Of a DNA stretch of 64,000 nucleotides, positions 1-7,172 are shown piece by piece. Under the pieces are notes generated by a model. That model saw only the letters and a program-made list of their open reading frames with translations. It searched no databases and was not told the origin of the DNA. Location of the stretch: positions 62,001 to 126,000 of the forward strand of contig JAFRSH010000031.1 of NCBI GenBank assembly GCA_017427685.1, given 5' to 3'. The DNA is from Lachnospiraceae bacterium. GTDB taxonomy: Bacteria > Bacillota > Clostridia > Lachnospirales > Lachnospiraceae. Within the stretch, counting starts at the first letter, position 1. Each line of letters begins with the position of its first letter. Made by a program: the position numbers and the translations under genes.

Positions 1-339
1 GCCTGCACATCACCGGACATTCCGGAAAACATTAAGAATCTGTTTGAGTATATCAGAACAAGGAAAACCTCGGATGAGCTCACCAAAACTATTGAACAGA
101 GGGTCGGCGAGGCTATTGAGCAGGAGAAATGGAGGGACGAGTATATGACACTTAAGAATAAGCTTGATGAAGTCAGGGAAGATGCCCTCTTGGAAGGTCG
201 TGCAGAGGAAAGGAAAAGCCTCCTTATTTCACTGGTTTCAACAGGAAAACTTGATATTAATACTGCAGCTGAGATGATGGGAATCAGCCCTGAAGATTTT
301 AACGCTATGATGGCAACTAAGACATCGATTATGTGCTAA
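1..339 (+). CDS. C-terminal part of an Rpn-like (PD-(D/E)XK transposase-family) protein, 5' end outside window
   Basis: The reading frame is open from the first base to a TAA at 337-339, so the gene starts upstream of the window. The visible 112 residues are the regulatory tail typical of Rpn/YhgA-like proteins: a charged helical stretch (EKWRDEYMTLKNKLDE), then a lysine/glutamate-rich helix (EGRAEERKSLL), then a short helical motif (LDINTAAEMMGISPEDF) close to the usual C-terminus of this family. The nuclease core is not in the window, so activity cannot be judged. Rpn proteins are recombination-promoting nucleases that often occur in many copies in gut Clostridia. The family call rests on tail similarity only. 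Confidence 0.6.
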   Translation, partial: ACTSPDIPENIKNLFEYIRTRKTSDELTKTIEQRVGEAIEQEKWRDEYMTLKNKLDEVREDALLEGRAEERKSLLISLVSTGKLDINTAAEMMGISPEDFNAMMATKTSIMC

Positions 340-363
340 AATTAGATTGATGTACAATCTATC

Positions 364-390
364 GGCGGGCAGACTGCCCGCCATTTTGAT
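364..390 (+). terminator. Hairpin terminator between converging genes
   Basis: An 8-bp G/C-rich inverted repeat (GGCGGGCA and TGCCCGCC) with a 3-nt loop is followed by ATTTTGATT. It lies between the converging Rpn-like gene and the MBL-fold gene and could stop both transcripts. Confidence 0.7.
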
Positions 391-407
391 TCTGGAACTG
401 TATTATT

Positions 408-1103
408 TTACTTGATCGGTGATGAGAATCTGATGTACGGCGATTTGGGATCGCGGTTGTTGTAGACCCCTTCGAGCTGGCGCAGTACGACATTTTTGGG
501 CCGCACGAAGCGGTGGTCATGACTGAGACCGCAGCGCGTTGCGGAGAGGCTTTTGAGCTGCTCGATAAGATCTTTAAGGAGCTGGACATTGTAATAGTCC
601 GGCTCTTTATCGTATCCGAGGCAGGGGTAGGTTGCGTCGCCGAGGAAGATAAAGTCGTCGTTGACCATAAGCGCGAGTGATCCGCGGGCGTGTGATGTCC
701 TTAAGGGGATGATGTCAAGCTTGACGCCGTCGTTTATCGTGATCCGTTCCGTCACAAGCGTCGCGTCCGGTGTGTAGTGCCCGATGTGTGAGCCGGCGTA
801 GATCTTTTCTGCACGGATTGGTCTGTAGGAGAGTGATATCGTATCATCCGGAAGCATCTCGCCTTCACCGGGATGGTGCTTGGTGAGCCACCAGGTGTGA
901 TCGCGGTGAAAATGCGAAACGATTATCACGGTACTTTCGGGAAGTGAGTAAAGAAAATCGAGATCGGCAAAGGAGCTTCCCACATCGAAAAGATAGGTGT
1001 GCTTTTCGCCGCGGATTATCCCTATGTCGGAAGACAGGGGATGCTCCACGCAGGGGATGTAGGAGATAATGTCGTCTATTCTTTTGATCTGTACTTCACT
1101 CAT
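408..1103 (-). CDS. MBL-fold metallo-hydrolase
   Basis: A 231-residue protein of the metallo-beta-lactamase fold. The signature HFHRDH appears after a predicted beta strand (VIIVSHFHRDH), and the later ligands are plausible: a histidine in TSHARGSLALMV, an aspartate in FIFLGDATYP, and a histidine in GLSHDHR. Together these would form the usual two-metal hydrolase site. It is a single-domain cytoplasmic protein with no signal peptide. An AGGGAACAGGA stretch precedes the ATG on the reverse strand. It is monocistronic, converging with the Rpn-like gene and divergent from uxuA. The substrate cannot be read from sequence; small MBL proteins hydrolyse thioesters, lactones, phosphodiesters and others. 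Confidence 0.8.
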   Translation of the reverse strand: MSEVQIKRIDDIISYIPCVEHPLSSDIGIIRGEKHTYLFDVGSSFADLDFLYSLPESTVIIVSHFHRDHTWWLTKHHPGEGEMLPDDTISLSYRPIRAEKIYAGSHIGHYTPDATLVTERITINDGVKLDIIPLRTSHARGSLALMVNDDFIFLGDATYPCLGYDKEPDYYNVQLLKDLIEQLKSLSATRCGLSHDHRFVRPKNVVLRQLEGVYNNRDPKSPYIRFSSPIK

Positions 1104-1422
1104 GTTTTAATCCTGTTCCCTGTGTTTGATTCGTAAGATGTTCCCGGGTTCGCCGTGGTTGGATGGTCGAAAACAAACCATGGCATTAACAAATATCTTC
1201 AAAATTTTAATTTATATAATCGCGAAAATCAACAGTTATTTATATATATATGTATTCCGACTTCGTGGGATAACCATGTGGGCGAAGCGGGCAAGCAGCC
1301 TTTTCGGCCGGGATGCCAACTTCGCTTGCGATAATAAGGTTTTCGGCAAAATTTGATTGGTATATAATCAAGGCGGATGTAGACTCATTCTAGACAATAC
1401 TTTGCAAAAAGGAGCTTTCGAT
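1104..1422. other. Divergent intergenic region between the MBL gene and uxuA
   Basis: This 319-bp region holds the divergent promoters. A TATAAT box at 1363-1368 sits about 55 bp before the uxuA ATG, but its -35 is weak (TTTTCG at 1340-1345). Another A/T-rich TATAAT occurs near 1213. The middle (about 1260-1345) is G/C-richer, with partial internal dyads. No convincing gene is present: the 76-codon frame starting at 1126 and the frame extending uxuA upstream to 1357 lack ribosome binding sites. Confidence 0.4.
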
Positions 1423-2490
1423 ATGCAGATGACTTTCCGCTGGTACGGAACCGGCAACGACACCATTACCCTTGAACAGATCAAGCAGATCCCCGGCGTT
1501 GAAGGGATCGTGTGGGCACTTCATGACAAGATGCCCGGGATCGTGTGGGAAGAAGACGAGATCAGGAAGGCAACGGACGAGATCAAGGCATACGGCTTTA
1601 ACGTGGACGTTGTGGAATCGGTCAATGTTCATGACGACATCAAGATCGGTCTTCCGACCCGCGACATGTACATCGAGAATTATAAGCAGACGCTCCGCAA
1701 CCTCGCGAAGTTCGGTGTGAAGGTAGTCTGCTACAACTTTATGCCCGTCTTTGACTGGACGAGGACCGAGCTCTTCCATCCCAACGAGGACGGCTCGACT
1801 TCCATGTACTATGAGAAGGACAAGATCATGGCAGACCCGAAGGAGATGGCTGAGTACATCACCGAGAAATGCAAGGGCTTCACGATGCCCGGTTGGGAGC
1901 CTGAGCGTATGGCCCGCCTTTCGGAGCTCTTTGAGGCGTACAAGGATGTGACGAAGGAGAAGCTTTGGGCGAACCTCGAGTACTTCCTTAATGCGCTTAT
2001 GCCCACCTGCCGTGAAACGGACATCAAGCTTGCGATCCACCAGGACGATCCGCCCTGGGATATCTTCGGACTTCCGAGACTCCTCGTTGACGAGCCTTCG
2101 ATCGACCGCTTCCTTAAGATGGTCGACGACCCTTACAACTGCCTGACGCTCTGCTCGGGCTCCGTAAGCTCGAACCCTGCGAACAACACCGCCGCTATCG
2201 TGCGCAAGCACTGCGACCGTATCGCTTTCGCTCACATCCGTAACGTCAAGCACTTCCCGAACGGTGACTTCAAGGAAGTTTCCCACCGCGACTGTGACGG
2301 TGACACCGGAGTTCTCGATATCGTCAAGGCATACCATGATATGGGCTTTAACGGCTATGTGAGACCCGATCACGGACGCCATATATGGGGAGAAAAGTGC
2401 AGACCCGGGTATGGCCTCTATGACAGAGCACTCGGTATAATGTACCTGCTCGGCGCTTTTGAGATGCTCGACAAGATAGACGGGAAATGA
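1423..2490 (+). CDS. uxuA: Mannonate dehydratase
   Basis: UxuA dehydrates D-mannonate to 2-keto-3-deoxygluconate in the hexuronate (glucuronate) branch. The 355-residue protein matches the family from its first residues (MQMTFRWYGTGNDTITLEQI) and has the TIM-barrel metal-binding motifs: a cysteine in LTLCSGS, a histidine in the HIRNVKHF block, and RPDHGRHIWG near the end. The frame is open 22 codons further upstream, but the ATG at 1423 is chosen because AAAAGGAG lies about 10 bp before it and the family N-terminus begins there. The next gene is a fructuronate reductase-like dehydrogenase, the preceding step of the same pathway, so the two form a catabolic operon. Confidence 0.95.
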   Translation: MQMTFRWYGTGNDTITLEQIKQIPGVEGIVWALHDKMPGIVWEEDEIRKATDEIKAYGFNVDVVESVNVHDDIKIGLPTRDMYIENYKQTLRNLAKFGVKVVCYNFMPVFDWTRTELFHPNEDGSTSMYYEKDKIMADPKEMAEYITEKCKGFTMPGWEPERMARLSELFEAYKDVTKEKLWANLEYFLNALMPTCRETDIKLAIHQDDPPWDIFGLPRLLVDEPSIDRFLKMVDDPYNCLTLCSGSVSSNPANNTAAIVRKHCDRIAFAHIRNVKHFPNGDFKEVSHRDCDGDTGVLDIVKAYHDMGFNGYVRPDHGRHIWGEKCRPGYGLYDRALGIMYLLGAFEMLDKIDGK

Positions 2491-2685
2491 TTGACTGTTT
2501 ATTGATTCGGAGCAGAAATAAAAACGGAGCAGAAGCAAAAAGCAGTCATAATAAAACAGAACAGAAAACAGAACAGACAAGCAGAACAGAAAACAGGACG
2601 GAAGAAACAGAACGGAAGAAACAGAACAAAGAAACAGAGCAGTACGTCGGACAGGAAAGAAACTGTCATAAATGAGGATAAAGAA
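2491..2685 (+). repeat. Low-complexity purine-rich spacer (degenerate CAGAAA/CAGAAC repeats)
   Basis: From about 2540 to 2645 the coding-direction strand is an irregular repeat of the hexamers CAGAAC and CAGAAA with almost no pyrimidines apart from C. A 62-codon frame beginning at 2487 overlaps the uxuA stop as ATGA and would encode a Thr/Glu/Lys/Arg-rich peptide. That composition follows from the repeat, so I do not call a gene. The spacer separates uxuA from uxuB and ends just before the next ribosome binding site (GAGGATAAAG). Confidence 0.6.
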
Positions 2686-4320
2686 ATGATCTTAAACAGA
2701 AAAGGAATTGAAGACAGAAATGCATGGAAGGGATACCGCCTTCCTGAATTCGATATAGAGAAGATGCGTGCGAAGACCGCAGAGAATCCCGTGTGGCTTC
2801 ACTTCGGCTCGGGCAACATCTTCAGGGCGTTCCTTTGCAGCGCGGCTCAGAGTCTCCTGAATAACGGCACCCTCGAAACCGGCATCGTTGCTGCCGAGAG
2901 CCACGGAACCGAGATCATCACGGAATGCTACAGACCGCACGACGATCTTTGTGTGAATGTTACGCTCAATCCTGACGGAACAACCGACAAGGAAGTTCTC
3001 GCGAGTGTGGGAGAGTCACTCACCACGGAATTTGATTTTGCGAGGATAGCGGGGATCTTCAACAAGCCGTCGCTTCAGATGGTATCTTTCACCATTACTG
3101 AGAAGGGCTACGCGCTTGCCGACGCAAAGGGAGCAGAGTTTCCCGTTGTTACGGCAGATATTGCTTCTTCGCCTGATGAGATCATTGCAGATATGAAGCG
3201 CAGGGCAGCGGGTGCCGACCACAGTGTAAGCGCTCATCACCTCATGGCTGTCATCACGGCGCTCACGATCATGAGAGGAAGAACCTCGGGTACTCCTCTG
3301 GCGCTTGTTTCAATGGACAACTGCTCACGTAACGGTGAGAAGATAGAGAAAGCTGTTCTCGGGATTGCGGAGGCCTGGTTTAAGGCCGGCAAGATCACAT
3401 CGAGTGACCTCGCTTATCTGAAGGAGAAGGTTTCGTACCCCTGGAGCATGATCGACAAGATCACACCGAGACCCGATGCCAAGGTTGAAGAAGAACTGGC
3501 GAAGGACGGCATCGATGATATCAGACCCTTCGTAACTCCCAACGGAACTTATATCGCAGCATTTGTAAATGCCGAAAGACCTCAGTACCTGATCGTCGAG
3601 GATGACTTCCCGAACGGAAGACCCGCACTTGACAAGGCGCGCGGTGTCATCTTTACCGACAGGGATACGGTCAACAAGACAGAGAGGATGAAGGTCTGCA
3701 CATGCCTCAATCCTTTGCATACGGCACTTGCGATCTTCGGATGCCTGCTCGGATTCACTTCGATCGCGGCCGAGATGAAGGACAAAGAACTTCGTACCCT
3801 CATCGAGAAGATGAGCGCACGCGAGGGCATGCCCGTAGTAGAGAATCCCGGGATCATCGATCCCAAGGATTTCCTCAGAGAGTGCCTTGAAGAGCGCTTC
3901 CCCAATCCTTTCATGCCCGACACACCCCAGCGTATCGCGACCGACACTTCCCAGAAGCTCCCGATCCGCTACGGTGAGAACTTCAAAGCACACATCGAGA
4001 AGGGTGACGCGACGGACCTTGTGTTCATGCCTCTCGTCATCGCAGGATGGCTTCGTTATCTCCTCGGAGTGAACGACGCAGGAGAAACCTTCGAACCCTC
4101 GAGTGATCCTATGCTCGAGACTGCACGTGAACTCCTCGGAAGTGTATCCTTCGGACGCGCTGCTACCGAGTCCGAACTCGAGCCGATCCTCCGCAACGAG
4201 ACCTTCTTCGGAACCGATCTGGTTGCTGCAGGGCTGCTTCCTAAGATCACGAGCTACTTTAATGAGCTTAATGCAGGGAAAGGCTCTATAAGAAGCACGC
4301 TGCAAAAGTACACTGCGTAA
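2686..4320 (+). CDS. uxuB: Mannitol dehydrogenase-family oxidoreductase, probable fructuronate reductase
   Basis: NAD(P)-dependent long-chain polyol dehydrogenase that would interconvert D-fructuronate and D-mannonate, feeding the uxuA product upstream. Family signatures are clear in the 544 residues: the dinucleotide-binding start (VWLHFGSGNIFRAF, about residues 33-46), VSYPWSMIDKITPRP, YLIVEDDFPNG, and the helical KVCTCLNPLHTALAIFG block near the catalytic region. At 544 residues it is longer than the roughly 490 of E. coli UxuB, which is normal for Clostridia homologues. GAGGATAAAG precedes the ATG. Tagaturonate or mannitol as substrate cannot be excluded, but adjacency to uxuA favours fructuronate. 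Confidence 0.85.
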   Translation: MILNRKGIEDRNAWKGYRLPEFDIEKMRAKTAENPVWLHFGSGNIFRAFLCSAAQSLLNNGTLETGIVAAESHGTEIITECYRPHDDLCVNVTLNPDGTTDKEVLASVGESLTTEFDFARIAGIFNKPSLQMVSFTITEKGYALADAKGAEFPVVTADIASSPDEIIADMKRRAAGADHSVSAHHLMAVITALTIMRGRTSGTPLALVSMDNCSRNGEKIEKAVLGIAEAWFKAGKITSSDLAYLKEKVSYPWSMIDKITPRPDAKVEEELAKDGIDDIRPFVTPNGTYIAAFVNAERPQYLIVEDDFPNGRPALDKARGVIFTDRDTVNKTERMKVCTCLNPLHTALAIFGCLLGFTSIAAEMKDKELRTLIEKMSAREGMPVVENPGIIDPKDFLRECLEERFPNPFMPDTPQRIATDTSQKLPIRYGENFKAHIEKGDATDLVFMPLVIAGWLRYLLGVNDAGETFEPSSDPMLETARELLGSVSFGRAATESELEPILRNETFFGTDLVAAGLLPKITSYFNELNAGKGSIRSTLQKYTA

Positions 4321-4346
4321 GATTATTTCATAAAAGGATACGTAAG

Positions 4347-4556
4347 GCTGTGACTGCCACGTCGTGTTGTTTTCAACCGCGTTCTCGCTCCTCATTGGAT
4401 GCGGGAACCGCATCCGTTTCCTCGCCTAAAACTAAAACCAGGAGTATGACGGATGATTCGACGCAGCGGTACATAAGCGGTTAAAATACAACCGCTTATG
4501 TACCGGCGTCTTATACGGGCTTGAAAACAACAGACGGGCGCGTCACAGCTTTTTTT
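4347..4556 (+). ncRNA. Candidate structured RNA with nested long-range helices and terminal U-tract
   Basis: About 210 nt between uxuB and the deaminase gene fold into one closed architecture. The ends pair as GCTGTGAC (4347-4354) with GTCACAGC (4542-4549), followed by seven T. Just inside, GCC and GTC pair with GGC and GAC, then TGTTGTTTTCAA (4365-4376) pairs perfectly with TTGAAAACAACA (4521-4532). This outer arm encloses two local hairpins. One is GGATGCGG-GAA-CCGCATCC (4397-4415). The other is a 16-bp perfect stem, CGGTACATAAGCGGTT with its complement (4467-4482 and 4490-4505), extended by GACGC/GCGTC. No ORF fits. It may be an independent RNA or the 3' end of the uxu mRNA. A MITE is an alternative, but no target duplication is seen. 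Confidence 0.6.
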
Positions 4557-4580
4557 GTTCGTCCAAAATCACTAATACAA

Positions 4581-4751
4581 ACCGTTTCGGACAGCGGAAA
4601 AGAGAAAAAAGAAAATCCCGCCGCCTGAAATCATCAACATGGACCGTTTCGGACAGCGGAAAAGCGAAAAAAGAAAATCCCGCCGCCTGAAATCATCAAC
4701 ATGGACCGTTTCGGACAGCGGAAAAGCGAAAAAAGAAAATCCCGCCGCCTA
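4581..4751 (+). repeat. 62-bp tandem direct repeat, about 2.75 copies
   Basis: Copies begin at 4581, 4643 and 4705 with ACCGTTTCGGACAGCGGAAA, at an exact spacing of 62 bp. They differ by a single A/C change after GAAAAG. The last copy breaks off after CCCGCCGCCT. There are no variable spacers, so this is not a CRISPR array. The block lies immediately upstream of the deaminase promoter. Confidence 0.9.
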
Positions 4752-4759
4752 AATGAACA

Positions 4760-4789
4760 TTGTAAAAGAATAAGAGAGTGTGTTATGAT
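4760..4789 (+). promoter_or_regulatory. Probable sigma-A promoter of the deaminase gene
   Basis: TTGTAA (4760-4765) and TATGAT (4784-4789) are separated by 18 bp, about 50 bp before the ATG at 4841. It starts directly after the tandem repeat block. Confidence 0.5.
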
Positions 4790-4840
4790 ATAAGGTAGAG
4801 CAAAAATGGACGCATTGTGTCAAAAGAGGAGGACATTCGG

Positions 4841-5329
4841 ATGGAGAGACGTGACAAGATCAACTACTACCTTGACCTGGCTGAAGTTGTTTCACAGAGG
4901 AGCACCTGCCTTCGCAGACATTACGGTGCCGTCATCGTCAAGAATGACGAAGTTATCTCCACAGGCTACGTGGGCGCACCCAGAGGCCGTCAGAACTGTA
5001 CGGATCTTGGGAAGTGCATCCGCGCGGAGCTGAACATTCCCCGAGGTGAGCGCTACGAGCTCTGCAGGAGCGTTCATGCCGAAGCCAATGCGATCATCAG
5101 CGCATCGAGACGTGATATGCTCGGAGCATCGCTGTTCCTGACAGGACTAGAAGTCTCTACAGGCGAGTACATCAGCAACAGTAACTCGTGCTCCATGTGT
5201 AAGCGCATGATCATCAATTCGGGCATCGAGAAAGTTTATGTACGTGATGATAAGGAGAACTACCGCGTGATCGACGTTAACTCCTGGATCGAGGACGATG
5301 AGTCGCTCATCGGGAAGTTCGGATATTAA
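4841..5329 (+). CDS. dCMP deaminase family protein (ComEB-like)
   Basis: Zinc-dependent cytidine/deoxycytidylate deaminase fold, 162 residues. The catalytic HAE motif is in SVHAEANAI and the second zinc half-site is in SCSMCKRMI. The N-terminal segment TCLRRHYGAVIVKNDEVISTGYVG is the typical deaminase beta-sheet start. dCMP deaminase converts dCMP to dUMP for thymidylate synthesis, and ComEB homologues share this fold. The frame extends to a GTG at 4817, but the ATG at 4841 has GAGGAGG at ideal spacing and gives the usual family length. It appears to be transcribed alone; a separate extended -10 precedes the next gene. Confidence 0.85.
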   Translation: MERRDKINYYLDLAEVVSQRSTCLRRHYGAVIVKNDEVISTGYVGAPRGRQNCTDLGKCIRAELNIPRGERYELCRSVHAEANAIISASRRDMLGASLFLTGLEVSTGEYISNSNSCSMCKRMIINSGIEKVYVRDDKENYRVIDVNSWIEDDESLIGKFGY

Positions 5330-5385
5330 ACCGCGGTGTGTAATACTTTCGTAACAAACAATAAGTCGTAATGCCTCGCTTCCTG

Positions 5386-5394
5386 TGATAGAAT
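5386..5394 (+). promoter_or_regulatory. Extended -10 promoter before the cdaA operon
   Basis: TG-A-TAGAAT forms an extended -10 element about 46 bp upstream of the ATG at 5440. No good -35 is visible. It is placed to drive the two membrane-protein genes and the cdaA-cdaR genes that follow. Confidence 0.45.
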
Positions 5395-5439
5395 ACACTG
5401 ATGCGAAGCTATTGATAAAGAGGATAGAGGATTAGATTT

Positions 5440-5850
5440 ATGATCGACAACAGAAAAGTAAGGATCATGACCCGAATGTCCATCTACGAGAAACATGAGG
5501 GTAAGGAAGATCTGAAACTTAATAAGTATTTCAAGAGTGATTACGCCCGCCTTCAGGTGCTGAAGACGCTCGTGAGCATTACTCTTGCGTATGCGATCGT
5601 GCTGGTCCTCGTGGCACTATATCAGCTTGAATACCTTATCGATAACGCTCTTACGCTTGACTATCCCGAGCTCGGCAAGATGATCCTTGCGTATTACATC
5701 ATAGTGCTGGCGGTTTACCTTGTGGGGGCGCTCGTCGGGTACGGACTGAAGTATCAGTTTTCAAGGAAACGACTCAAGAAGTACTACAAGCTCCTGAGAT
5801 CACTCAAGGAGATATATAAAGAAGAAGATTCCTACAGATCGAACATGTAG
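5440..5850 (+). CDS. Two-TM membrane protein of unknown function, first gene of the cdaA operon
   Basis: A 136-residue protein that I do not recognise. It has a basic, charged N-terminal 40 residues, two strong transmembrane helices (about residues 46-67 and 88-108), and a basic cytoplasmic tail with Lys/Arg-rich helices (FSRKRLKKYYKLLRSLKEIYKEE). The topology suggests both termini face the cytoplasm. It is followed after 28 bp by another unknown membrane protein and then by cdaA and cdaR, so an accessory role in c-di-AMP signalling or envelope homeostasis is a guess from position only. GAGGATAGAGG lies upstream of the start. Confidence 0.7.
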   Translation: MIDNRKVRIMTRMSIYEKHEGKEDLKLNKYFKSDYARLQVLKTLVSITLAYAIVLVLVALYQLEYLIDNALTLDYPELGKMILAYYIIVLAVYLVGALVGYGLKYQFSRKRLKKYYKLLRSLKEIYKEEDSYRSNM

Positions 5851-5878
5851 GATACGGAAAGTAGAGGATGATCGTTTT

Positions 5879-7117
5879 ATGCTCACAAAGTTACTTGAGA
5901 TAAGAAACATAATGATCGACACATATCGTAAGGTGAGACATTTCGTCAATCCGGTGATCAAGTTCATCATTGCACTTCTGGTGTTCAGTAACATCAACAG
6001 TGCGATCGGCTTCAACCCGGATTTCGCGAAGACCTCGATCGTTCTGGTCATGTCGCTTGTCAGCGCGGTTACTCCAGGCGGAGTCATGGTATTCCTCGCG
6101 ATGGTGCTCGCGCTTCTGCATGTGTACTACGCATCACTTTTCCTTTCAATCATAGTGCTTATGATCTTCATAGTGCTTTACGCGGCACTCATGAGATTCT
6201 CGAACGGCAACGCCATCGTGGCGGTCCTCATTCCGCTTCTTGCTCCGCTTAATCTGCACTTTGCGGTTCCGATGGTCCTCGGATGTGTAGCAACACCCGT
6301 TTCGGTGCTGCCCTGCGCATGCGGCGTTGCGTTCTACTACCTGATAGACGTTATAAAGACGGTTGCGGGCAAGGCGATCGAAGAGATCAACCTTGATGAG
6401 ATCATCACGTATTATAAGGACATCCTCGATGTTATGATCGGCCAGAAGGAGATGTACATCGTCATCATCGTGTTCGCGCTCGTGATCATCGTGGTATTCC
6501 TGCTCCGCAGACTGCCTTTCGATTACTCGTTCCTGATCTCGGTCGGAGCGGGTGCAGCGGTCAACATCATCGGTCTGCTCGTAGGATCGCTCAAGTTTGA
6601 CCTTTCGATCTCCGTGGGCTCGATAATCTTTATGTCCATAATATGCGCGTTCATAACCATGGCCTCGGATTTCATGAAACGAGTCCTCGATTACACCGCG
6701 ATAGAGCATGTCCAGTTTGAGGACGACGACTTCTACTACTACGTCAAGGCTGTTCCCAAGATCAAGATCAGCATGACGAATCATAATATCAAGGTTCTCT
6801 CACCGGGTGATGACGACGTCTCCGAGGGTGAGGAGTATCCCGACGACGAAGATTACGTTTCCGCCTACAGCGAGCAGGCACCGGGCTACGATCTCTACAG
6901 TGACTACGACGAAGAGCCTGAACCCGAGCCCGAGGGAGAAGAAAACCTTGCTATGCAGTACGCCATGTCCGATGTAGAGGGCGATTACGAAGCCGACTAC
7001 GAGGAAGAGATGACGGATGAAAGCGATTACGACGAAACAGGTTACGACGAAGCCGGATACGATGATCCCGGTTACGCGGATACAGGTTACGACGACAGCG
7101 ATTACGACAGGAACTGA
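5879..7117 (+). CDS. Polytopic membrane protein with acidic Tyr/Asp-repeat tail, unknown function
   Basis: A 412-residue protein of unrecognised family. After an amphipathic start, hydrophobic segments run from about residue 22 to 265, consistent with seven or eight transmembrane helices. Around residue 295 the character changes to a long, strongly acidic, probably disordered tail. The last 30 residues contain a repeat of the type GYDE/GYDD with alternating tyrosine and aspartate. Such tails are often interaction surfaces or sites of tyrosine modification, but nothing here proves that. It lies between the two-TM gene and cdaA, 55 bp before the latter. No homology to CdaA partners such as GlmM or YbbR proteins is visible. 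Confidence 0.7.
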   Translation: MLTKLLEIRNIMIDTYRKVRHFVNPVIKFIIALLVFSNINSAIGFNPDFAKTSIVLVMSLVSAVTPGGVMVFLAMVLALLHVYYASLFLSIIVLMIFIVLYAALMRFSNGNAIVAVLIPLLAPLNLHFAVPMVLGCVATPVSVLPCACGVAFYYLIDVIKTVAGKAIEEINLDEIITYYKDILDVMIGQKEMYIVIIVFALVIIVVFLLRRLPFDYSFLISVGAGAAVNIIGLLVGSLKFDLSISVGSIIFMSIICAFITMASDFMKRVLDYTAIEHVQFEDDDFYYYVKAVPKIKISMTNHNIKVLSPGDDDVSEGEEYPDDEDYVSAYSEQAPGYDLYSDYDEEPEPEPEGEENLAMQYAMSDVEGDYEADYEEEMTDESDYDETGYDEAGYDDPGYADTGYDDSDYDRN

Positions 7118-7172
7118 AGCGGTAAACCGGACTTTGAGCGGTGAAGCGTGAAAGTGCCGGGAAAGGAACGAC

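Noticed and set aside
1390..2580. Long open frame (396 codons) on the reverse strand across uxuA
   Set aside because: It mirrors the codon structure of the strongly supported uxuA gene, has no family similarity and no ribosome binding site.
2487..2675. 62-codon gene overlapping the uxuA stop
   Set aside because: Its sequence is an outcome of the hexamer repeat; there is no recognisable domain.
4581..4751. CRISPR array
   Set aside because: The 62-bp units are directly adjacent with no variable spacers and there are no cas genes in the window.
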